Assembly: GCA_903852815.1 (NCBI GenBank)
Contig: CAINRW010000024.1
Span: 1 to 63,112 of the forward strand
Reading direction: 5' to 3'
DNA from: an uncultured Actinomycetes bacterium
GTDB taxonomy: Bacteria; Actinomycetota; Actinomycetes; Nanopelagicales; Nanopelagicaceae
DNA length: 63,112 nt
The translations under genes and the position numbers were made by a program. The notes under the pieces were generated by a model. It saw only the letters and a program-made list of their open reading frames with translations. It was not told the DNA's origin and did not search any database. Shown piece after piece: positions 9,249 through 17,451 of this stretch. The stretch's first letter is position 1, and each line of letters opens with the position of its first letter.

Positions 9249-10589
9249 GTGACTAACAAGAGCACGGCTCCACAAGGTTGGACCGTCGGCGACCTAGGCA
9301 GTTTTTATGCCGAGCACCGGTCAGAGCTCCACGCCCATGCCTCTCGCGTATTGAAAGACTCAATCAAGGCTCAAGAAATCACTCAAGATGCCTTAATCAA
9401 ATTCATGATGGCTGCTCCAGAGCTTGAATCTGCCGAACATGCGCTCTCTTATCTTCATCGCACTATTGAAAACCTTTGCATCGATTTCTTCCGCGCCGAA
9501 GGCCGTCGCCCTAATCTTGTTGTTCTAGATGATGCAACTGCAGAAATAGAAGCACATTGGCAAGACAGCGGAGATCACTCTGCGGCAATGTCAGCAGCTG
9601 AAGATGCAGCGATTATTCGCCAGGCACTTGCTTTGCTTTCTCCTGCAGAGCGCGCAGCTCTTGTTATGTGGGAAATCGAAGGTCGCTCTACAAGTGAGAT
9701 CGCGACAGAACTTGGCATTAAAGAAAGTGCAGTGCGCCATACCGTTTCACGTGCTCGTGTATCACTTCGTAAAGTTCTTGCAACGCTTGTTATTAATGAA
9801 GAGACCGGTCTTACTGCCCTCGATGCATTATCAACGACATACAAAAAAGCTGCAGAGCTTGCACAGAAATCATCTAAAGCTGCCCTCTCATTGCTTCTTA
9901 TCGTTACTGCTTTCTTTGGTTTTAACTCTATAAAAGGAACGCCTATCGCGATCGTCGAAACAACTACCGCGCCAACAGCTATTTCACAACCAACAGATCC
10001 ATCTGCTTCGGCTTCTCCTTCCATCACTGCTTCACAGAGTGCTGCAGCGGCAGCTGCTGAAAAGAAGGCGCAGATCGATGCACTTAACGTTAAAGCCGCA
10101 CCTATCTCTTTCTATGGTCTAGATAAAGCCGGTATTCCAACTGCTTTCACCGTGACTGATGAATCAAATGTTGCAGGAATTGGCCGAGTTACTAAGGGTG
10201 TTACATCTCTTGGAAATATCGGAATCATCATCAACAACCAGTTCATCACCGGCTCTGTTGGTCCAAACGTTCTTATCGATCAAGTCATCACAATTGATGG
10301 AACAGGTACTCACTACTCAGCAAACAGTGTCTCAGTCGGTTTTGTTAGCAACTGGAACGCTATTGAAGTAAACAGCATCGACACGATCATCGAGCGATTA
10401 GGTAATGGCACGTATTTGCTAAGCGCAACTTTCAACATCGGCTATCTCACTCCAACTGACTTTGCTTACCCAGTTGGAAATCGTGGAAGCGATCTAGCCG
10501 ATGCACCGAAAACAATCACAACGAAAATTTTAATGAATGCAGGAAAGACACAGGTACTTGCGCAAGCTGTTCAGGTGATTAACAAATAA
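9249..10589 (+). CDS. ECF-type RNA polymerase sigma factor with C-terminal TM helix and extracytoplasmic domain (cassette 1)
   Basis: Sigma region 2 (ASRVLKDSIKAQEITQDALIKFMMAA...SYLHRTIENLCIDFFRAEGRRP) and region 4 (ALALLSPAERAALVMWEIEGRSTSEIATELGIKESAVRHTVSRARVSLRK), TM SLLLIVTAFFGF, then ~230 aa of Ser/Thr/Ala linker and novel domain. GTG start at 9249 by alignment with copy 2; the track ORF starts at 9240. Confidence 0.88.
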   Translation: MTNKSTAPQGWTVGDLGSFYAEHRSELHAHASRVLKDSIKAQEITQDALIKFMMAAPELESAEHALSYLHRTIENLCIDFFRAEGRRPNLVVLDDATAEIEAHWQDSGDHSAAMSAAEDAAIIRQALALLSPAERAALVMWEIEGRSTSEIATELGIKESAVRHTVSRARVSLRKVLATLVINEETGLTALDALSTTYKKAAELAQKSSKAALSLLLIVTAFFGFNSIKGTPIAIVETTTAPTAISQPTDPSASASPSITASQSAAAAAAEKKAQIDALNVKAAPISFYGLDKAGIPTAFTVTDESNVAGIGRVTKGVTSLGNIGIIINNQFITGSVGPNVLIDQVITIDGTGTHYSANSVSVGFVSNWNAIEVNSIDTIIERLGNGTYLLSATFNIGYLTPTDFAYPVGNRGSDLADAPKTITTKILMNAGKTQVLAQAVQVINK

Positions 10590-10597
10590 AAAAATTT

Positions 10598-10729
10598 CCT
10601 CATCGCAACCGGATAGTCGATGGGGAATTTGGTGAATCAGCACGTGCGATTCATCGAACCGAGTTAGTGATTTTCTCGCCAAGTACGAGCTCATCACAAA
10701 ACTCAAGCCGACTCTCGGATCGTCCGAGA
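10598..10729 (+). promoter_or_regulatory. Structured intergenic leader between sigma gene and surface gene (cassette 1), four hairpins
   Basis: Stems: CCTCATCG/CGATGGGG; TGAATC-A-GCACGTGC-GATTCA; GTGAT..CTCG/CGAG..ATCAC; TCTCGGA-TCG-TCCGAGA. Confidence 0.6.
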
Positions 10730-10752
10730 ATCGACTAATCGAAAGGAAACAA

Positions 10753-12441
10753 ATGTCTACAAAGACAACTTTCAAGCGCATCGCGCTTGTAACTGTTGCA
10801 GCGTTGGGTCTCAGCCTTGTTGCTGTAGCTCCATCACAAGCAGTTGTGGTTGACCTAACTTGTACTGTTGCAGGAAATATCGCAACATCTACAACATGCA
10901 GCCAAAACTCAGGTGCAAACAATTACGTAGTTCTAACAGCTGGTTCAGCTGACATCTACATCACAATCGCTGGTGGATCAATCGTTGGTGGAGGATCATC
11001 AAAGGTAGTTACACATGACACTTCAGTAGCAATCGCTACACCAATAGTTGGAACAATTACTGTTACAGGTTATACATTTGCACTTGGTGCTCAGTCAGCA
11101 ACAGCAACAGATACTGTCGTAATCACAGTGACTGATGCAGTAGCTACGGCTCTTACTGCAGCTCGTATCGCTGGTACTTACTACGATCACTCAACTGCAT
11201 TTATCAAGTCAAGTTCACTTGGCTCAGAAGCAACTGTTGATTCAACAGGAATTACATCTATTAAAGATGCTTCTGCAACTCCTGTAGCTCGTGTAACTGT
11301 TAAGCAATATTCATCAACTGATGCTACTTACTTCATGACACCACTCAGCGCAAAGCTAGTGACTGTTGCTGTTGTTGGTGGAGCAGGTTATGTTTCAACA
11401 GCAAGCAACGGAACACTTTCTGGTCCATCAGCAAGCGTTACTGCAGATGAAAGTTCAGACTTCTATGTTTATCCAAATGGCAATGCAGGCGTTGCGTCAG
11501 TAACAGTTACTGTTAATGGTGTCCTACTTGCTACAAAGTCAGTTACTTTCTACGGAACTGCTACAGCACTCACAGCTGCAGTAGCAACAACTGTTCTTAA
11601 AATCGGATCAAACGCAGCAGCAGTAGTAGTTACTGCAAAAGACTCACTAGGTAACATTGTGCCAAACACACCTGTTTATCTAGTTTCAGATACAGCAGCT
11701 TCTATTGCAACAGGTACATCACTTGGTACAACAGATTCAACTGGAACACTTACAGCGGCCATTTCAGGTGTTGCTGCAGGATTAGCTTCACTTACATTTG
11801 CTAACGGAACAGATACAGCCGCAGTCGGTTATGTTGTTTCTGGTGCAACAGCAGTTCGCGTAAGTGCTGCCACATCTTCAACTGCAACTGGTGTAGTTCT
11901 TGCATTCGACAAGGACTCATACCTTCCAGGTGAAGTTGCAACTGTTACAGCAACTGTTACAGATGCATCTGGTGCTGTTCCAAGTGGAATTGGTTATGTT
12001 GTATTAACAGCAGGTATCACTTCATCTCTAGTAATGACTTCAGGTTCCCTAACTCTTGGAGCAATTACAACAACAATCACACCAACAGGTAATGCTGGAG
12101 CACAATCATTCACAGTCAACATGCCTTTATCAGCAGGTACAGTGACTCTTAGTGCTACTGGAGTTACTGGTGTAACTGTTACAAATGCAACAGCAGTAGT
12201 TGCTAATGATTCAACTGCAGCAGATGCAGCAGCAGAGGCAACTGATGCAGCTAACGCAGCAACTGATGCAGCTAACGCAGCAGCTGAAGCAGCAGATGCA
12301 GCAACAGCTGCAGCACAAGATGCAGCAGATGCAGTAGCTGCTCTTTCAGCACAGGTTGCGACTCTGATTGCTGGCCTAAAGGCTCAGCTAACAGCTCTAA
12401 CAAACCTAGTAATCAAGATCCAGAAGAAGGTAAAGGCATAA
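10753..12441 (+). CDS. Large secreted surface protein with Ig-like segments and Ala-rich heptad-repeat C-terminus (cassette 1)
   Basis: Signal peptide MSTKTTFKRIALVTVAALGLSLVAVAPSQA; Big-1-like 'VTAKDSLGNIVPNTPVYLVSDTA'; tail TDAANAATDAANAAAEAADAATAAAQDAADAVAALSAQVATLIAGLKAQLTALTNLVIKIQKKVKA. Confidence 0.85.
   Translation: MSTKTTFKRIALVTVAALGLSLVAVAPSQAVVVDLTCTVAGNIATSTTCSQNSGANNYVVLTAGSADIYITIAGGSIVGGGSSKVVTHDTSVAIATPIVGTITVTGYTFALGAQSATATDTVVITVTDAVATALTAARIAGTYYDHSTAFIKSSSLGSEATVDSTGITSIKDASATPVARVTVKQYSSTDATYFMTPLSAKLVTVAVVGGAGYVSTASNGTLSGPSASVTADESSDFYVYPNGNAGVASVTVTVNGVLLATKSVTFYGTATALTAAVATTVLKIGSNAAAVVVTAKDSLGNIVPNTPVYLVSDTAASIATGTSLGTTDSTGTLTAAISGVAAGLASLTFANGTDTAAVGYVVSGATAVRVSAATSSTATGVVLAFDKDSYLPGEVATVTATVTDASGAVPSGIGYVVLTAGITSSLVMTSGSLTLGAITTTITPTGNAGAQSFTVNMPLSAGTVTLSATGVTGVTVTNATAVVANDSTAADAAAEATDAANAATDAANAAAEAADAATAAAQDAADAVAALSAQVATLIAGLKAQLTALTNLVIKIQKKVKA
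12241..12348 (+). repeat. Degenerate 21-bp (heptad codon) tandem repeats in surface gene 1
   Basis: actgatgcagctaacgcagca is perfectly repeated at 12241-12261 and 12262-12282, followed by degenerate units. Confidence 0.75.
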
Positions 12442-12475
12442 TCGCCCCCCCTTTGATCTGAATAAGATCTAGAAC

Positions 12476-12516
12476 CAAAGCCCGGTTCCTCTTCGGAGGG
12501 GCCGGGTTTTGGCTTT
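12476..12516 (+). terminator. Rho-independent terminator of surface gene 1
   Basis: aaagCCCGGttCCTCttcgGAGGggCCGGGttttggcttt; TTCG tetraloop and T-run. Confidence 0.88.
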
Positions 12517-12550
12517 CTGGGGGCTTGAATCACGCTCGCTAATCATAAAA

Positions 12551-12622
12551 TGTCCGTTTTGTCCGTTCTCCACCACAAATTGACCAGTCCAGCGTAGAAG
12601 CAGATTGAAGGACGCTTTTACG
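12551..12622 (+). promoter_or_regulatory. Conserved upstream region and leader hairpin of sigma cassette 2
   Basis: TGTCCGT at 12551 and 12560; CGTAGAAGC (12593-12601) pairs with GCTTTTACG (12614-12622), just before GGAGA and GTG. Confidence 0.6.
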
Positions 12623-12637
12623 AATGGAGAAATTCAA

Positions 12638-13975
12638 GTGGCTAAAAAGAGCACGGCACCACATGTGTGGACCGTTGGCGATCTTGGCAGTTTTTATGCC
12701 GAGCATCGTTCAGAGCTCCATGCCCATGCCTCCCGTGTTTTGAAGAATTCAGCTAAAGCTGAAGAAATCACTCAAGATGCCTTAATCAAATTTATGATGG
12801 CTGCTCCAGAGCTTGAATCTGCTGAGCACGCACTTGCATATCTACACCGCACTATTGAAAACCTTTGCATCGATTTCTTCCGTGCCGAAGGCCGTCGCCC
12901 CAACCTTGTTGTTCTAGATGATGCAACTGCAGAGGTTGAAGCACAGTGGCAAGACAATGGCGACTATTCAGCAACGATGTCAGCTGCTGAAGATGCAGCG
13001 ATTATTCGCCAGGCACTTGCATTGCTTTCTCCAGCAGAGCGCGCAGCGCTTGTTATGTGGGAAATCGAAGGTCGCTCCACAAGTGAGATCGCGACAGAAC
13101 TTGGCATTAAAGAATCTAATGTTCGATACACAGTCTCACGTGCCCGCGCATCACTTCGTAAAGTTCTTGCAACGCTTGTTATTAATGAAGAGACTGGTCT
13201 TACTGCTCTCGATGCATTATCAACGACATACAAGAAAGCTGCAGAGCTTGCACAAAAATCATCTAAAGCTGCGCTCTCACTTCTTCTTATCGTTACTGCG
13301 TTCTTCGGTTTTAACTCACTTAAGGGAACACCTTCTACAATCGTCGATGCAACTTCATCAACGACAAACTCTGCAGAAGCTACTCCTTCACAATCTGCAT
13401 CACCTTCTATCTCTGCCTCACAGAGCGCTGCTGCGGCAGCTGCTGCAAAGAAGGCGCAGATTGATGCACTTAACGTTAAAGCTGCACCTATCTCTTTCTA
13501 CGGTCTAGATAAAGCCGGAATACCAACTGCTTTCACTGTAACTGATGAAACAAATGTTGCAGGTATCGGCCGTGTTACTAAGGGTGTTACATCCCTTGGA
13601 AATATTGGAATCATCATCAACAACCAATTCATCACCGGCTCTGTTGGTCCAAACGTTCTCATCGATCAAGTCATCACAATTGATGGAACAGGTACTCACT
13701 ATTCAGCGAATACCGTCAGTGTTGGTTTTGCCGAGAGCTGGAACGGCGTTGAAATAAACAGCATCGATTCATCGATTGAGCGCCTAGGAAATGGCACTCA
13801 TCTCATCACAGCAACTTTTGATATCGGTTATCTCAAGCCAACTGATTTTTCATTCCCAGTTGGAAACCGCGGAAGCGATCTTGCCGATGCACCAAAAACA
13901 ATTACTACGAAAATTTTAATGAATGCAGGAAAGACACAGGTGCTTGCGCAAGCAGTTCAGGTGACTAACAAATAA
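12638..13975 (+). CDS. ECF-type RNA polymerase sigma factor with C-terminal TM helix and extracytoplasmic domain (cassette 2)
   Basis: Close paralogue of 9249..10589 over its full length; GTG start with GGAGA upstream. The track ORF starts further upstream at 12605. Confidence 0.9.
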   Translation: MAKKSTAPHVWTVGDLGSFYAEHRSELHAHASRVLKNSAKAEEITQDALIKFMMAAPELESAEHALAYLHRTIENLCIDFFRAEGRRPNLVVLDDATAEVEAQWQDNGDYSATMSAAEDAAIIRQALALLSPAERAALVMWEIEGRSTSEIATELGIKESNVRYTVSRARASLRKVLATLVINEETGLTALDALSTTYKKAAELAQKSSKAALSLLLIVTAFFGFNSLKGTPSTIVDATSSTTNSAEATPSQSASPSISASQSAAAAAAAKKAQIDALNVKAAPISFYGLDKAGIPTAFTVTDETNVAGIGRVTKGVTSLGNIGIIINNQFITGSVGPNVLIDQVITIDGTGTHYSANTVSVGFAESWNGVEINSIDSSIERLGNGTHLITATFDIGYLKPTDFSFPVGNRGSDLADAPKTITTKILMNAGKTQVLAQAVQVTNK

Positions 13976-13983
13976 ATAGCTTT

Positions 13984-14115
13984 CCCTATCGCGTCCGGAT
14001 ACACGATGGGGAATTTGGTGAATCAGCACGTGCGATTCATCGAATCGAGTGAGAAGCGCTTTCGCGAAACGCGAAGGAGTTTTAAAACTCAAGCCGACTC
14101 TCGGATCGTCCGAGA
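13984..14115 (+). promoter_or_regulatory. Structured intergenic leader between sigma gene and surface gene (cassette 2), four hairpins
   Basis: CCCTATCG/CGATGGGG; TGAATCAGCACGTGCGATTCA (14019-14039); CTTTCGCG-AAA-CGCGAAGG (14059-14077); TCTCGGA-TCG-TCCGAGA (14099-14115). Confidence 0.6.
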
Positions 14116-14138
14116 ATCGACTAATCGAAAGGAAACAA

Positions 14139-15827
14139 ATGTCTACAAAGACAACTTTCAAGCGCATCGCGCTTGTAACTGTTGCAGCGTTGGGACTCAG
14201 CCTTGTTGCTGTTGCTCCATCACAAGCAGCATATAACGCACTTGCATGTACTGTTGCAGGTTCAGGCGCTGGTTCATCATCAGTTGCTTGCAGCCAGAAC
14301 TCAGGTGTAAACAACTACGTAGTTCTATCTGCTAACAACTCAAAAGATCTATACATCACAATTGCTGGTGGATCAATGGTTGGCGGAGGATCAGTAAAGG
14401 TAGTTACAGCAGGCGGTTCAGTTGCAATTGCAACACCAACAGTTGGAACAATCACAGTAACTGGTTACACATTTACTGCTGGTGCTCAGGCAACAACAGC
14501 TACAGATACTGTAGTAATCACAGTAACTGATGCAGCTGCTGTAGCTCTTGCTGCAGCTCGCGCAGCTGGTACTTACTTTGAGCGCTCAACAGCATTCATC
14601 GGTGCAGGTTCATCACCTGTTTCTTCAGATACAGCTAATTTAGTTGCTCCAAAGGCAGCTTCATCAACTCCTGTTGCTAACATCGAAGTTATTCAGTACT
14701 CAACAGCTACTGGCGTTTCTCCAGCAGTTATGATGCAGAACGCAAGTGCAAAGCTAGTAACAGTTTCTGTTGCTGGTGGAGCAGGTTACGTTTCAACAGC
14801 TAGCAACGGAACTCTTGCTGGACCATCTGCAAGTGCAACTGGTGCTGCAGATTCTGATTTCTACATCTACTCAAACGGTAATGCAGGAGTAGCTTCAATC
14901 ACAGTATCTGTTAACGGATCAGTAGTTGCTACAAAGTCAGTAACTTTCTACGGAACAGTTGCTTCACTAACTGTTGCGCCAGCACAGTCACTATTTTGGA
15001 ACGGCTACTCAACTCCTAATGCAACTGTGATCACTGCAAAGGATTCATTGGGTAACGTAGTTCCTAACGTTGACATCTACACTGTTTCAGATGCAACAAC
15101 AGTAATTGCTGATAAGAATTATGTTGGATACACAGATTCAAAGGGTGTTCTCAGTGCAACCATCGCCAGCCTTGCAGTTGGTACAGCATCATTAGCTTTT
15201 GCTAATGGAACTGATTCAACAGCGGCTGGTTATGTAGCTACATCAGCAACAGCAGTTCGCGTAAGCGATGGTTCTGGTGATATCTCTGTCGTAGTTTCAT
15301 TCGACAAGGACACATACCTTCCAGGTGAAGTTGCAACAGTTACATACACTGTTTCAAACGCAGCTGGTCCAGTTCCAGCATGGAGCTCTGCTTCTGGTTA
15401 TGTGAATGACACAACATCATCACTAGCTCTTACAACGAATAACCTACCTTCTTATTATTTGAATATTAAGGGTGATAAGGGTCAGGCTTCATACAAGGTC
15501 AACATGCCTCTATCAGCAGGTACAGTTGAACTTTCAACTACTCCTTACTCAGACTCAGTCAAGGTAACTAATGCATCAGCAACAGTTGCTCTAGATACAA
15601 CTGCAGCAGATGCAGCAGCAGAGGCAACAGATGCAGCTAACGCAGCAACTGATGCAGCTAACGCAGCAGCAGAAGCAGCAGATGCAGCAACAGCTGCAGC
15701 ACAAGATGCAGCAGATGCAGTAGCTGCTCTTTCAGCACAGGTTGCAGATCTAATCGCTGGCCTAAAGGCACAGCTAACAGCTCTAACAAACCTAGTAATC
15801 AAGATCCAGAAGAAGGTAAAGGCATAA
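14139..15827 (+). CDS. Large secreted surface protein with Ala-rich heptad-repeat C-terminus (cassette 2)
   Basis: Signal peptide MSTKTTFKRIALVTVAALGLSLVAVAPSQA and ~90 aa C-terminus nearly identical to cassette 1; ATG at 14139 preceded by GAAAGGAAAC. The track ORF starts upstream at 14049. Confidence 0.88.
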   Translation: MSTKTTFKRIALVTVAALGLSLVAVAPSQAAYNALACTVAGSGAGSSSVACSQNSGVNNYVVLSANNSKDLYITIAGGSMVGGGSVKVVTAGGSVAIATPTVGTITVTGYTFTAGAQATTATDTVVITVTDAAAVALAAARAAGTYFERSTAFIGAGSSPVSSDTANLVAPKAASSTPVANIEVIQYSTATGVSPAVMMQNASAKLVTVSVAGGAGYVSTASNGTLAGPSASATGAADSDFYIYSNGNAGVASITVSVNGSVVATKSVTFYGTVASLTVAPAQSLFWNGYSTPNATVITAKDSLGNVVPNVDIYTVSDATTVIADKNYVGYTDSKGVLSATIASLAVGTASLAFANGTDSTAAGYVATSATAVRVSDGSGDISVVVSFDKDTYLPGEVATVTYTVSNAAGPVPAWSSASGYVNDTTSSLALTTNNLPSYYLNIKGDKGQASYKVNMPLSAGTVELSTTPYSDSVKVTNASATVALDTTAADAAAEATDAANAATDAANAAAEAADAATAAAQDAADAVAALSAQVADLIAGLKAQLTALTNLVIKIQKKVKA

Positions 15828-15860
15828 TCTGCCCCCTTTGATCTGAATAAGATCTAGAAC

Positions 15861-15900
15861 CAAAGCCCGGTTCCTCTTCGGAGGGGCCGGGTTTTGGCTT
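15861..15900 (+). terminator. Rho-independent terminator of surface gene 2
   Basis: Same sequence as cassette 1: aaagcccggttcctcttcggaggggccgggttttggctt. Confidence 0.88.
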
Positions 15901-15974
15901 TTCTGGAAGGCTTTCTCGACTGGCACGCAGACAAGGTTCAGGCAGTTCTCAGGAAAAAGGTATCTAATATCCAC

Positions 15975-17327
15975 ATGACTACTCCAACACGCATCTATAA
16001 GCACTCAGGCGCTGGTACAGACTGGGCCGCGCTGGTTCTGGGCCTTGGGTTGGGCTTCACAATAGCTTTGGAGTTAACAACGGTACGCAAAAGTGACTTC
16101 ATATCTGTCTATGCCTCGATAGCTACTTTTTCTCGAATTTCTGCATTAGTAGGAACGTATCTGGCAATCGTAGGAATCTTTTTAGTAGCTCGAATCCCCT
16201 GGGTTGAAAAAGGTGTTGGTCATGATCGATTGGTTACCTGGCACCGCAATTTAGGTCCATGGTCTTTGTATGCAATTGGTGCACATGTTGCTTTTATTAT
16301 TTTATCTTTCGCAGGTCAAGATTCAATTCCTCTGTATAAAGAATTATGGCGAATGCTCAATACTTTCGACTGGATGTGGTTTGCTTTAGCAGGATTTATT
16401 CTGATGGTTTTAGCTGGAGTTACTTCATATAAAAAAGCACGGGCAAAGATGAGTTATGAAACGTGGTGGATTATTCACGTTTACACATACTTGGCAGTTG
16501 CTGCATCCTTTATGCACCAAGTTATTAATGGTCAGATGTTTATTGGTCACCCATTAAACCGTGCTTATTGGACCGCGTTATATATTTTCATGGCATTCTC
16601 AATTATTTATTGGCGCTTTGGTGTTCCACTGGTGCGATCTCTAAAGATTAATTTGCGAGTCGAGAAAGTTGTAGTTGAAGGCCCAGGAGTAATTTCAGTA
16701 ATCATGAAGGGCCGTAATCTGCACACATTAGGTGCACAAGGTGGTCAATTCTTCGGTTGGCGTTTTCTTACTCGCGGCCATTTCTTGATGTCACATCCTT
16801 ATTCACTTTCGGCAGCACCGACTGAACATTTGATGCGAATTACAGTCAAGGACTTAGGTGATCACTCACGTTCATTAGCATTTATTAAGCCTGGTACCCG
16901 TGTATTTGTTGAAGGTCCATACGGTGCCTTTACTGCAGGGCGAAGTACACGACCACATGTTGTTTTAGTTGGTGGCGGGGTTGGAATCACTCCGATTCGC
17001 GCAATCATGGAAGAACTAAGTGGCGGCGTGCAGATGGATGTTATTTTCCGAGCATCAAAAGAAGAAGATTTAGTTTTGAAAAAAGAACTTGATTACATGG
17101 CATTTAATAGCGGTGGGTCTATCCGTATTCATTACTTAGTGGGATCACGCAAGAAGCACCCAATGGATGTTTATGCAATGCGCCGACTAGTCCCACAGTT
17201 TGCAGATTCAGACGTTTACATCTGTGGACCAGAGCCATTGGTAAGTGCAGTTCGTGAAGCTTTTGAAAAGGCTGGTGGATCAAAGAATCGCTTCCATGAC
17301 GAGGCATTTGCTTTCCACCGCGAATAA
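15975..17327 (+). CDS. Ferric reductase-like transmembrane protein with FAD/NAD(P)-binding oxidoreductase domain
   Basis: Multiple TM segments with His residues (WHRNLGPWSLYAIGAHVAF, WWIIHVYTYLAVAASFMHQ), then HPYSLSAAP, FVEGPYGAF, VLVGGGVGITPIRAIM, VYICGPEPLV. ATG at 15975. Confidence 0.9.
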   Translation: MTTPTRIYKHSGAGTDWAALVLGLGLGFTIALELTTVRKSDFISVYASIATFSRISALVGTYLAIVGIFLVARIPWVEKGVGHDRLVTWHRNLGPWSLYAIGAHVAFIILSFAGQDSIPLYKELWRMLNTFDWMWFALAGFILMVLAGVTSYKKARAKMSYETWWIIHVYTYLAVAASFMHQVINGQMFIGHPLNRAYWTALYIFMAFSIIYWRFGVPLVRSLKINLRVEKVVVEGPGVISVIMKGRNLHTLGAQGGQFFGWRFLTRGHFLMSHPYSLSAAPTEHLMRITVKDLGDHSRSLAFIKPGTRVFVEGPYGAFTAGRSTRPHVVLVGGGVGITPIRAIMEELSGGVQMDVIFRASKEEDLVLKKELDYMAFNSGGSIRIHYLVGSRKKHPMDVYAMRRLVPQFADSDVYICGPEPLVSAVREAFEKAGGSKNRFHDEAFAFHRE

Positions 17328-17392
17328 AACACGCAGGTGTATATGCGATTGCCTTAAGAATTTTCTCAGGGAGATGGCGTTTAGTAGGCATT

Positions 17393-17423
17393 AAGACAAG
17401 CAAGATTGGTAAGACAAGCAAGA
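17393..17423 (+). repeat. 13-bp direct repeat AAGACAAGCAAGA, 18-bp period, upstream of the FMN-binding gene
   Basis: Perfect copies at 17393-17405 and 17411-17423. Confidence 0.6.
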
Positions 17424-17451
17424 CGGATGTGACAAACGAGAGGTAGCGAAG

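Noticed and set aside
12241-12348. Short tandem repeats considered as CRISPR
   Set aside because: No spacers; repeats are in-frame heptad codons inside a CDS. No CRISPR array seen anywhere in the window.
9131-15900. Duplicated cassette as an insertion sequence or composite transposon
   Set aside because: No transposase/integrase, no terminal inverted repeats or target-site duplications recognised.
9131-15900. Duplicated cassette as an assembly artefact
   Set aside because: Copies differ throughout (sigma genes, leaders, strongly divergent surface-gene centres), so they are real paralogues.
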